Assembly: GCA_949287115.1 (NCBI GenBank)
Contig: CASEFF010000002.1
Span: forward strand, 1-5,402
Direction of reading: 5' to 3'
Length of the DNA stretch: 5,402 bases
DNA from: an uncultured Bacillota bacterium
GTDB taxonomy: Bacteria; Bacillota; Clostridia; Peptostreptococcales; Anaerovoracaceae
The stretch's first letter is position 1. Each line of letters begins with the position of its first letter. The notes beneath the pieces are model-generated. The model searched no databases and was not told the DNA's origin. It saw only the letters and a program-made list of their open reading frames with translations. Below, one piece after another: positions 1 to 5,402 of this stretch. The translations under genes and the position numbers were made by a program.

Positions 1-48
1 ATAGCGGAAATGACAGGACTTTCGGTAGCTGAGATCAGGGCGCTGTAA
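1..48 (+). CDS. C-terminal tail of a probable Rpn-family (PD-(D/E)XK nuclease/transposase-like) protein, partial
   Basis: Only the last 15 codons of this gene are inside the window, reading IAEMTGLSVAEIRAL and then TAA. This 'IAxxTGLSxxEIxxL' ending is typical of the C-terminus of Rpn-type recombination-promoting nuclease/putative transposase proteins, which usually finish with a short helix-turn-helix-like segment after a charged linker. The nuclease domain lies outside the window, so neither activity nor intactness can be judged. The reading frame is open from base 1. The surrounding DNA is AT-richer than the genes further right, which agrees with an accessory or mobile origin. Other proteins with a short terminal helix-turn-helix could end the same way, so the family call is tentative. 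Confidence 0.4.
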   Translation: MAEMTGLSVAEIRAL

Positions 49-76
49 GGTATTATATAGCTGATAAAAGGAAATC

Positions 77-172
77 ATGGAAGCTATCGAAGTGAATGAT
101 CCTCAACTGGCAGAGAAATATGCTGAGGAGCATATAGATACGATAGCACAGAATTTAATCGATCTTTTATAG
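77..172 (+). CDS. Small hypothetical ORF, 31 aa
   Basis: A short ORF starts with ATG 28 bases after the stop of the preceding gene and ends with TAG. An AAAGG stretch at 67-71 sits 5 bases before the ATG, so a ribosome binding site is plausible. The peptide is acidic and probably one or two amphipathic helices (MEAIEVNDPQLAEKYAEEH at its start, NLIDLL at its end). I do not recognise it. It lies in the same unit as the Rpn-like tail and just before an intrinsic terminator, so it would be co-transcribed with that gene. It may be a genuine small partner, the decayed 3' remnant of another gene, or chance. Two in-frame stops (TGA TAA) lie directly upstream, so no longer version exists. Confidence 0.25.
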   Translation: MEAIEVNDPQLAEKYAEEHIDTIAQNLIDLL

Positions 173-187
173 GTGATCAATGATTAG

Positions 188-236
188 GCAGTCGCATTGG
201 CAGAGGTTGAATGTTAATGCGACTGCTGTTTCTTTT
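188..236 (+). terminator. Rho-independent terminator after the Rpn-like gene and small ORF
   Basis: There is a perfect 11-bp inverted repeat, GCAGTCGCATT (188-198) and AATGCGACTGC (216-226), with a 17-nt loop. It is followed on the plus strand by the T-rich run TGTTTCTTTT (227-236). It lies 15 bases after the stop of the 31-aa ORF and would close the left-hand transcription unit, separating it from the Mrp promoter downstream. Confidence 0.8.
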
Positions 237-310
237 GCATTTGACACATCAATTCTGTGATATTGTGAGTATTCAAGTGTTTGTACCCTGCCTTACACTC
301 TTTCCCCCTC

Positions 311-339
311 TTGCCTTTAAGGACGCGAAACAGTATAAT
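311..339 (+). promoter_or_regulatory. Sigma-A type promoter for the Mrp/Nbp35 gene
   Basis: TTGCCT (311-316), a 17-bp spacer and a consensus TATAAT (334-339) make a good housekeeping promoter. A second overlapping TATAAT lies at 339-344. The predicted start is near 346, or near 351 if the second box is used. No other strong promoter is seen in the 237-433 gap. A TTGACA at 241-246 has no matching -10 box at a normal distance. Confidence 0.7.
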
Positions 340-350
340 ATAATCAACAT

Positions 351-434
351 ATGACAAAAACAACGGCGCGCCGCATGGCGGAACGACGCCGAAAAGCAAA
401 AGCTGAAACAAAACAGAAAACAGAAAAGAGGTAA
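351..434 (+). CDS. Possible upstream/leader ORF, 27 aa, very basic, overlapping the mrp start region
   Basis: The ORF begins at an ATG only about 5 bases after the predicted transcription start, so it would be read from an almost leaderless mRNA. It ends in TAA at 432-434, where the last A is the first base of an ATG (434-436) in the frame of the Mrp gene. The peptide has 12 Lys/Arg and 3 acidic residues among 27, begins MTKTTARRMAERRRKAKAE and has no recognisable domain. No Shine-Dalgarno site precedes it. If translated, it could couple ribosomes to the Mrp gene. The alternative is an untranslated leader that is open by chance. The GC-rich part (365-393) could also fold, for example CGGCG (365-369) with CGCCG (389-393). 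Confidence 0.25.
   Translation: MTKTTARRMAERRRKAKAETKQKTEKR
427..431 (+). promoter_or_regulatory. Ribosome binding site that decides the mrp start
   Basis: AGAGG at 427-431 lies only 2 bases before the first in-frame ATG (434) but 8 bases before the second (440). The second spacing is normal, so ATG 440 is the preferred start, although 434 would add only Met-Lys. Confidence 0.5.
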
Positions 435-439
435 TGAAA

Positions 440-1291
<852 letters not shown>

Positions 1292-1457
1292 GGAGCGTAT
1301 CCGCGGGTGCATGCACGTCATGCCAGTTGCGGGACGCATGGCCGCTGCGTGACGAAGTAACAAAGGGCGAGCCGGAGAGAATGAAAATATCCCGACTCGG
1401 ACTTTTGCAGGGCTTCAATGATAAAATGTGTTGACTTTAAAGATGATTTTGAGATGG

Positions 1458-1500
1458 ATTATCCCCAATCGCTTTTTAAGAGCGACTGGGGATAATTTTT
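1458..1500 (+). terminator. Rho-independent terminator of the mrp unit
   Basis: ATTATCCCCAATCGCT (1458-1473) pairs with AGCGACTGGGGATAAT (1481-1496) around a 7-nt loop, giving a 16-bp stem with one A/C mismatch, followed by TTTTT (1496-1500). It is plus-strand directed, because no T run follows the stem on the minus strand. It lies about 165 bases after the mrp stop. The 1292-1457 stretch between them holds no convincing gene, only the GTGCATGCAC palindrome (1307-1316) and a weak ACGCA/TGCGT hairpin (1334-1350). Confidence 0.85.
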
Positions 1501-1578
1501 GCCTGTTATCGGCCTTGAAAATATCATTGAGAAGCAATAATGAACGGGTTCGGGATAATCCACACGAAATCAGGGATG

Positions 1579-1626
1579 AAAAAAGCCCGAAATTATCATT
1601 GAAGGGTTCGTAATGACAATTTCGGG
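1579..1626 (-). terminator. Rho-independent terminator of the regulator-exporter operon
   Basis: Read on the minus strand, CCCGAAATTGTCATT (1626-1612) pairs with AATGATAATTTCGGG (1600-1586). The pairing covers the full 15 bp with one G-U pair and an 11-nt loop, and it is followed by CTTTTTTC (1585-1578). On the plus strand the same position is an A/C mismatch and no T run follows, so the direction is clear. It begins about 42 bases after the stop of the small exporter subunit and faces the mrp terminator about 80 bases away. Confidence 0.85.
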
Positions 1627-1667
1627 ATATTCGGCATGGCTGTAACATGATCGTATAGGCAACATGA

Positions 1668-2141
1668 TCACGATCTTCGGTTCTTTTCACTGTGGGCCAC
1701 GCGCATCTTTTTGGTCAGCAGCAGAAAGACTCCGGTGATGGAGCCCATCAGCAGCAGTCCCGCGGCTATGGCTCCGGCCGTCAGCAGCGTTTCTCTGGCC
1801 GTCGTGGAAAAAGGCTCGCTGTGATGTCCCAGTATCGCCAGCATGCTGTAGTATGCGCCGGATCCGGGCACGAGACATATGATGCCGGGTATTATGAACA
1901 TGGTGGACGTTTCCCTGAAGGCCCGGGCAAATATATTGCTGAGGAGCCATACGAGGCATGCGGCGATGAATGCCGAGAATACCGAGGAAAGTCCGAAGTA
2001 TATGAAGATCTCGTACGTCATCCACGCAGCCGATCCGACGATCAGGCAGAGCGGGATCTTGCGTGCCGGGACGTTGAATATTATGCAGAATCCGCAGGTG
2101 ACGCAAAGCGAGCAGGGCAGCTCCATCCAAAGTGGTATCAT
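1668..2141 (-). CDS. Threonine/serine exporter small subunit (ThrE_2/DUF3815, YjjB-like)
   Basis: This is an integral membrane protein of 157 residues, essentially the length of E. coli YjjB. It corresponds to the C-terminal half of single-chain ThrE exporters of actinobacteria. About five hydrophobic segments are visible (roughly 7-24, 29-47, 51-70, 80-97 and 117-142). Between them is the family signature IPGIICLVPGSGAYYS (about 84-99). The tail is short and basic (KKMRVAHSEKNRRS). It works with the large subunit encoded just upstream, whose TGA overlaps this ATG as ATGA, which indicates translational coupling. The frame extends further upstream, but that part overlaps the large subunit and does not look like a membrane protein. 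GGGAGG (2156-2151) lies 9 bases before this ATG, so 2141 is the start. Serine/threonine export is the known role of the family, and the substrate here is inferred. Confidence 0.9.
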   Translation of the reverse strand: MIPLWMELPCSLCVTCGFCIIFNVPARKIPLCLIVGSAAWMTYEIFIYFGLSSVFSAFIAACLVWLLSNIFARAFRETSTMFIIPGIICLVPGSGAYYSMLAILGHHSEPFSTTARETLLTAGAIAAGLLLMGSITGVFLLLTKKMRVAHSEKNRRS

Positions 2142-2923
2142 AACAGAGCACCTCCCAGCAGATCGTATATCTTGATGACGACGCCGGCTCCCGCAGCCAG
2201 CGACACGGCGGTGAGGATGGCTTCCATCAGACGGGCGACGCCCGACAGCATGTCTCCCGAAAGGAAGTCCCTTATCGAATTTGTCAGCGCCACGCCGGGC
2301 ACGAACAGCATTATGGCGCCTATTATTATCGGGTCGAAGTTGGTGCCGTCTATGGACGATGCCGCCAGTATGGCTATGAAGCTGGCGAGGGCGCAGCTGC
2401 AAAATCCGGTAACGAATGAGTTTACATCCACGCGTTTGAGAAGGCGTGAGAACAGGTAACAGAGAGAGCCGGAAACCATGGCGACACAGCAGTCGAGAGG
2501 CTGTCCGCCCATTATGAGACAGAAGGCGGCCGATACCATGATAGCTCCGGCGACACGCAGCGGCAGCGAATAGCCTTTCTTGCCCTCTATATCCTTCAGT
2601 ATCTCCATACCTCTGTCGACGGACAGATCCGTGGTTGTGAACTGCCTGGAAAAGTGATTCACGTCCGATATCTTTCTCAAATCGGTGTTTATGCCGCTTA
2701 TCCTTTTTATGTATGTCTGGGTGTCGTCTTCGTCACCGCCCTTGTCCAGCGATATGAATATGCCGGTGGGTGTGGCGAACACCTCGACGTTATCTATCCT
2801 GCACGATTTGCATATGCGGCTCATGGTATCCTCAACACGGTATACCTCAGCGCCGCTCTTCATCATTATCTCGCCGGCGTAAAGCGCCAGCATGAGGACT
2901 TTTTTCTGGAATACGTTTACCAT
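2138..2923 (-). CDS. Threonine/serine exporter large subunit (ThrE/DUF1212, YjjP-like)
   Basis: This 261-residue protein has the ThrE N-terminal domain, comparable in length to E. coli YjjP (about 256). The soluble first part (1-115) carries the family motifs GAEVYRVEDTM (about 24-34) and VEVFATPTGIFISLD (about 46-60). About five hydrophobic segments follow (roughly 122-140, 144-161, 170-189, 197-215 and 231-250). The conserved FVPGVALTNSIRDFLSGD (about 207-224) lies between the last two, and such residues are thought to shape the transport path in ThrE. The start ATG at 2923 has AAAAGGGG (2936-2929) 5 bases upstream. It overlaps the small-subunit gene by 4 bases and follows the membrane LuxR regulator gene after 73 bases with no terminator or clear promoter, so all three are probably one operon. 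The cargo may be threonine, serine or another small metabolite. Confidence 0.92.
   Translation of the reverse strand: MVNVFQKKVLMLALYAGEIMMKSGAEVYRVEDTMSRICKSCRIDNVEVFATPTGIFISLDKGGDEDDTQTYIKRISGINTDLRKISDVNHFSRQFTTTDLSVDRGMEILKDIEGKKGYSLPLRVAGAIMVSAAFCLIMGGQPLDCCVAMVSGSLCYLFSRLLKRVDVNSFVTGFCSCALASFIAILAASSIDGTNFDPIIIGAIMLFVPGVALTNSIRDFLSGDMLSGVARLMEAILTAVSLAAGAGVVIKIYDLLGGALL
2151..2156 (-). promoter_or_regulatory. Ribosome binding site of the small exporter subunit
   Basis: On the minus strand GGGAGG is followed by a 9-base spacer and the ATG at 2141-2139. It lies inside the last codons of the large-subunit gene. It fixes the start of the small subunit and supports re-initiation at the ATGA overlap. 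Confidence 0.6.
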
Positions 2924-2996
2924 CTGGACCCCTTTTAAATCTATATGTAAAGTGATGGCATACGGCGGGGCATGCGCATATGGAAATGCCCGGGCC

Positions 2997-3980
2997 TCAC
3001 CGTGTCAGCTGTTTTGCTCCGGAGATCTTGTATACGAGCTCGTGTCTGCTCTGAGTCTCGGTCTTCTTGAATATATTGCTCATATGGCGCTTTACCGTGT
3101 TTTCCGATATTGAAAGCTCGGCGGCTATCTGCTTGTTGCCGAGACCGCGGTTCACCAGTATCAGCACCTGACGCTCGCGCTCCGACAGGTCGTAACGTTC
3201 GGCTATGATGTTGACGGCCTCGTCCGGCGATATCTGGGTGTCGGCTATCTTCAGCGGATCGCTCTTGTAGAAATAGTATATGAGGAATATGTTCAGCAGT
3301 ACGTACATCAGGATGAGAGGATCGAAAGCGTATATCTCCAGCAGATTATCCTCCGTCTTGTACCACGTGCTGTAATCCCAGTACGCTATCCATGCCATAT
3401 AGCCCACCAGCAGCAGAGCCATTATCAGGTTGACGTTCCTTGTGGCGTTGGATTTGTATTTTCTGCATATCAGCACGCAGCTGCGGATGCCCAGGAATAT
3501 CATCGCGCCGTCATAGGAGAAGTTCACTATCTGCAGCATCAGGTTCCAGAAGCCGCCGTCCACATGGATCGTATATGAATCATATCTTCCCAGGGATATG
3601 GAAAGTATCTGGGAGAATACGAGATATACGGCCGATATTATCAGCAGGGCCCTGACGCTTATGACTTCCTCGACTTTCGCGACTATCATTATGACGTATA
3701 CCCATGCCGTCACAAGTGCGCAGAAAAGTGAGTCGGAAAGGGTTATCAGTGCGAAAACCAGCTTTCCCGACGCCATTTCCCCGAGAAAATAGTACGTTAT
3801 GAAGTCCGTTACCATATATGAGAACATGGCGGCGACGCATATGAGGATAGCCCTGTGATGTCTGTCGCGCTCCTTGGCGTTGAGGATCACGGTCAGGGTC
3901 AGCGTGACGCCGCCCAGGATTATGACCGCTATATATATGAAGTTATAGAAATTGTATAATCCGCTTTCCGAAAAATCCAT
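2997..3980 (-). CDS. Membrane-anchored LuxR-type transcriptional regulator (7 TM + C-terminal HTH)
   Basis: This 327-residue protein has seven hydrophobic segments (about 14-34, 44-67, 73-102, 110-130, 150-171, 184-203 and 220-238) and then a cytoplasmic C-terminal LuxR/NarL-type helix-turn-helix domain (about 262-320). The HTH domain is recognised by LSERERQVLILVNRGLGNKQ followed by IAAEL and SENTVKRHMSNIF. Basic loops (NAKERDRHHR, CRKYKSNATRN) agree with the N-terminus outside and the HTH inside. There is no receiver, PAS or autoinducer domain, so this is probably a one-component sensor that detects its signal with the membrane part. Such proteins are common in Coriobacteriia and some Clostridia, and their signals are mostly unknown. 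A weak site (GGTGG, 4 bases before ATG) supports the start at 3980. The gene leads the exporter operon and is divergent from aconitase, so it may control either or both. The DNA-binding call is firm, but targets and ligand are inference. Confidence 0.88.
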   Translation of the reverse strand: MDFSESGLYNFYNFIYIAVIILGGVTLTLTVILNAKERDRHHRAILICVAAMFSYMVTDFITYYFLGEMASGKLVFALITLSDSLFCALVTAWVYVIMIVAKVEEVISVRALLIISAVYLVFSQILSISLGRYDSYTIHVDGGFWNLMLQIVNFSYDGAMIFLGIRSCVLICRKYKSNATRNVNLIMALLLVGYMAWIAYWDYSTWYKTEDNLLEIYAFDPLILMYVLLNIFLIYYFYKSDPLKIADTQISPDEAVNIIAERYDLSERERQVLILVNRGLGNKQIAAELSISENTVKRHMSNIFKKTETQSRHELVYKISGAKQLTR

Positions 3981-4031
3981 AAGACCACCATGCCTGTCAG
4001 AAGTGCCGGGAAACCCGACATAGTTATTTAG

Positions 4032-4042
4032 ATACTTAGTAT
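4032..4042. promoter_or_regulatory. Perfect 11-bp palindrome on the predicted regulator start site (possible operator)
   Basis: ATACT-T-AGTAT is a perfect inverted repeat directly downstream of the minus-strand -10 box. The predicted transcription start (about 4036-4037) falls in its centre. A symmetric site here would suit a dimeric HTH protein such as the LuxR-type regulator itself, acting as an autorepressor. AT-rich DNA yields such short palindromes by chance, so this is only a candidate. Confidence 0.3.
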
Positions 4043-4072
4043 ATTATATTAATTTTGGTAACTGTAAGTCAA
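4043..4072 (-). promoter_or_regulatory. Sigma-A type promoter for the regulator-exporter operon
   Basis: On the minus strand TTGACT (4072-4067), an 18-bp spacer and a consensus TATAAT (4048-4043) form a strong promoter, with a start near 4036 and a leader of about 56 nt before the LuxR ATG. The leader contains a small CGGG-AAA-CCCG hairpin (4007-4017). Confidence 0.75.
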
Positions 4073-4112
4073 TGAAAATCAGGAAAAAGTGGAAGTATAC
4101 ACGACGGAGAGG

Positions 4113-4141
4113 TTGACCGGAGGTGCGACAGATTGTATAAT
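4113..4141 (+). promoter_or_regulatory. Sigma-A type promoter for aconitase
   Basis: TTGACC (4113-4118), a 17-bp spacer and a consensus TATAAT (4136-4141) give a near-perfect promoter with a start near 4148 and a leader of about 100 nt. It is divergent from the regulator promoter, and the two -35 boxes are only 40 bp apart, so one bound protein could affect both. Confidence 0.78.
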
Positions 4142-4158
4142 TGTATACAGAAATACAA
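4133..4158. promoter_or_regulatory. TTGTAT repeat cluster over the aconitase -10 box and start (possible operator)
   Basis: TTGTAT occurs at 4133-4138 and 4141-4146 as a tandem repeat spaced 8 bp apart. An inverted copy, ATACAA, lies at 4153-4158, 6 bases after the second. The palindrome GTATAC inside it (4143-4148) recurs at 4095-4100. Part of the first copy is simply the -10 box, so the pattern may be partly coincidental. Its position would suit a repressor. Confidence 0.3.
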
Positions 4159-4166
4159 AAAGGCGA

Positions 4167-4206
4167 CTGTCCCAGACCGGCTCTGGCTGACAGACCGGCT
4201 GACCGG
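4167..4206 (+). promoter_or_regulatory. Structured aconitase mRNA leader with strong bulged hairpin
   Basis: CTGTCCCAGA (4167-4176) pairs with TCTGG (4182-4186) and GACAG (4189-4193), giving a 10-bp stem with a CCGGC loop and a 2-nt CT bulge. A second small hairpin, CCGG-CTGA-CCGG, follows at 4195-4206. No T run follows, so this is not a plain terminator. It could be a stability or translation control element, or a protein-binding site. It matches no riboswitch class that I recognise, and it lacks the CAGUGN apical loop of a classical iron-responsive element. Confidence 0.4.
4173..4200 (+). repeat. Direct repeat CAGACCGGCT x2 in the aconitase leader
   Basis: The 10-mer CAGACCGGCT occurs at 4173-4182 and 4191-4200, 18 bp apart, and a partial GACCGGC follows at 4201-4207. 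The copies overlap the leader hairpins, so they may be binding sites, alternative pairing partners or a small duplication. Confidence 0.6.
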
Positions 4207-4248
4207 CATCGCGACGTAAGGACAACGTGATCAGGAGGTAAAGGTATA

Positions 4249-5402
4249 ATGGGAAAAACACTTGCATACAAGATTCTGGAGGATCATCTGATAGAGGGCA
4301 ACCTGTCCCCGGGCGAGGAGATCACCATAAAGGTGGATCAGACTCTGACCCAGGACTCGACGGGTACCATGGTGTATCTGCAGCTTGAAGCCATGGACGT
4401 GGACAGGGTGAAGACCGAACTGTCGGTAGCCTATATAGACCACAACACTCTCCAGACGGGATTCGAGAACGCAGACGACCATGAGTTCATAAAGAGCGTG
4501 GCCAGAAGACACGGCGTGCTGTTTTCAAAGCCGGGCAACGGTATCTGCCATCAGCTCCATCTGGAAAACTACGGCAAGCCGGGCAAGACGCTGTTGGGCT
4601 CCGACAGCCATACGCCGACGGGCGGCGGTCTGGGCATGATAGCCATAGGAGCGGGCGGCCTCGACGTGGCAGTAGCCATGGCAAAGGGAACCTACAGCCT
4701 GACGGCTCCGAAAGTTGTGAAGGTGGAGCTCAAGGGAGCTCTTAAGCCGTGGGTATCGGCGAAGGACGTGATCCTCTACGTGCTGCAGCAGCTTACGGTA
4801 AAGGGCGGCGTAGGCAGGATCATAGAGTATACGGGCGACGGAGTGAAGAACCTCTCCGTGACTGACAGGGCGACCATAACCAACATGGGAGCAGAGCTGG
4901 GAGCCACCACGTCGGTGTTCCCGAGCGACGAGAATACCCGCGCCTACCTGAAGTCTCAGGGAAGGGAAGAGGATTACAGACCGCTGGCTGCCGATGCCGA
5001 TGCGGTGTACGATGAAGAGCTCATCGTCGACCTCGACAAGCTGACTCCGCTGGCTGCAATGCCGCACAGCCCGGACAACGTGGACAGCATCAGCAACATA
5101 GGCGAGATAAAGGTGGATCAGGTGGCTATCGGAAGCTGCACCAACTCCTCCTATACGGATCTGATGAAGGTGGCGGCCATACTGAAAGGCAGGAAGGTTC
5201 ATCCTGATGTCAGCCTTGTCATATCGCCGGGATCCAGCAAGATACTCGAGAAGATGGCGGAAAACGGCGCCCTTGCAGATATCATAAGCGCAGGCGCCAG
5301 AGTCATAGAGAACGCCTGCGGTCCATGTATCGGAATGGGACAGTCCCCTAAGTCGGGTGCCGTATCCCTCAGGACGTTCAACAGGAACTTCAAGGGCAGG
5401 AG
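4249..5402 (+). CDS. Aconitate hydratase, clostridial/Aquifex-type, 3' end outside window
   Basis: This cytosolic [4Fe-4S] enzyme interconverts citrate and isocitrate through cis-aconitate in the oxidative citrate/glutamate branch. The first 384 residues are present, and the family is about 640 long. Visible are the N-terminal DQTLTQDSTGTM (30-41), the active-site YIDHN (D64, H65) and SDSHTPTGGG (D119-S120-H121). The cluster ligands are C297 in GSCTNSS and C357/C360 in ACGPCIGMG. FNRNFKGR (R379, R384) corresponds to the substrate-binding R447 and R452 of mitochondrial aconitase. The swivel domain lies beyond the window. AGGAGG (4233-4238) lies 10 bases before the ATG. LeuC-type isopropylmalate isomerases share the cluster motifs, but they are shorter and have a different N-terminus. 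The gene has its own strong promoter and a structured leader, and it is divergent from the membrane LuxR gene. Confidence 0.93.
   Translation, partial: MGKTLAYKILEDHLIEGNLSPGEEITIKVDQTLTQDSTGTMVYLQLEAMDVDRVKTELSVAYIDHNTLQTGFENADDHEFIKSVARRHGVLFSKPGNGICHQLHLENYGKPGKTLLGSDSHTPTGGGLGMIAIGAGGLDVAVAMAKGTYSLTAPKVVKVELKGALKPWVSAKDVILYVLQQLTVKGGVGRIIEYTGDGVKNLSVTDRATITNMGAELGATTSVFPSDENTRAYLKSQGREEDYRPLAADADAVYDEELIVDLDKLTPLAAMPHSPDNVDSISNIGEIKVDQVAIGSCTNSSYTDLMKVAAILKGRKVHPDVSLVISPGSSKILEKMAENGALADIISAGARVIENACGPCIGMGQSPKSGAVSLRTFNRNFKGR

Noticed and set aside
241..269. TTGACA at 241-246 as a -35 box.
   Set aside because: No acceptable -10 box lies 16-18 bp downstream. The promoter at 311-339 is much better.
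1307..1357. Very short ORFs (13-17 codons) after an AAGGAG at 1290-1295 directly following mrp.
   Set aside because: Spacing to the start codons is 11 bases or more and the peptides look random. A chance occurrence is more likely.
1381..1434. A 17-codon ORF MKISRLGLLQGFNDKMC, with GGAG 3 bases before its ATG, just before the mrp terminator. The same frame is open from 1225.
   Set aside because: It is too short to support, the ribosome site is too close, and no family is recognisable. The open frame upstream has no good start and mostly overlaps the end of mrp.
1428..1613. Plus-strand 61-codon ORF.
   Set aside because: It runs through both terminator hairpins, and its composition is explained by them.
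1692..2459. Plus-strand 255-codon ORF opposite the exporter genes.
   Set aside because: It is a shadow of the ThrE subunits: low-complexity Arg/Ser/Gly-rich translation, no recognised domain, and antisense to a clear membrane-protein pair.
2967..2991. GGGCAT/ATGCCC inverted repeat between the LuxR gene and the exporter, as a terminator.
   Set aside because: The stem is only 6 bp with a 12-nt loop and no T run on the minus strand, so it should not stop transcription.
4525..5202. Minus-strand 225-codon ORF opposite aconitase.
   Set aside because: It is antisense to a well-conserved aconitase with intact catalytic motifs, and its Arg/His-rich translation is typical of a shadow frame.

Overview
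The window looks like chromosomal DNA of an anaerobic Gram-positive bacterium. The mid-range GC genes, frequent ATA (Ile) and AGG (Arg) codons, purine-rich Shine-Dalgarno sites, intrinsic terminators, split threonine/serine exporter, membrane-anchored LuxR regulator and clostridial/Aquifex-type aconitase best fit Bacillota, class Clostridia. A relative of the Family XIII/Anaerovoracaceae group is possible, but that is an inference from gene style and not from a marker gene.

Layout. Bases 1-236 are AT-richer and hold the 3' end of a probable Rpn-type nuclease/transposase reading frame, a tiny 31-codon ORF and a clear rho-independent terminator, so this looks like the tail of a mobile or accessory unit. 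A good promoter at 311-339 then drives an Mrp/Nbp35-type Fe-S cluster carrier ATPase (440-1291). It has a four-cysteine N-terminal motif and is preceded by a short, very basic upstream ORF that overlaps its start region. This unit ends at a strong terminator (1458-1500). It faces, convergently, the terminator (1579-1626) of a minus-strand unit.

The minus-strand unit reads, in transcription order, a seven-helix membrane protein with a C-terminal LuxR-type HTH domain (3980-2997), the large ThrE/YjjP subunit (2923-2138) and the small YjjB-like subunit (2141-1668). The two exporter genes overlap by ATGA. No promoter or terminator is seen between the regulator and the exporter, so they probably form one operon: a membrane-bound one-component regulator with a threonine/serine (or similar small metabolite) exporter.

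The 268-bp divergent region 3981-4248 carries two near-consensus promoters back to back. The minus one serves the regulator and has a perfect 11-bp palindrome on its predicted start site. The plus one serves an aconitate hydratase that runs off the right edge (4249 onward). The plus promoter overlaps a TTGTAT repeat cluster, and its about 100-nt leader has a strong bulged hairpin and a repeated CAGACCGGCT. The regulator may therefore control both its own operon and aconitase. Both Mrp and aconitase depend on [4Fe-4S] clusters, but nothing shows that they are co-regulated.

No rRNA, tRNA, CRISPR array, intact insertion sequence or clearly novel system is visible. The most interesting untested items are the regulator-exporter-aconitase arrangement, the aconitase leader and the nearly leaderless upstream ORF of the Mrp gene.
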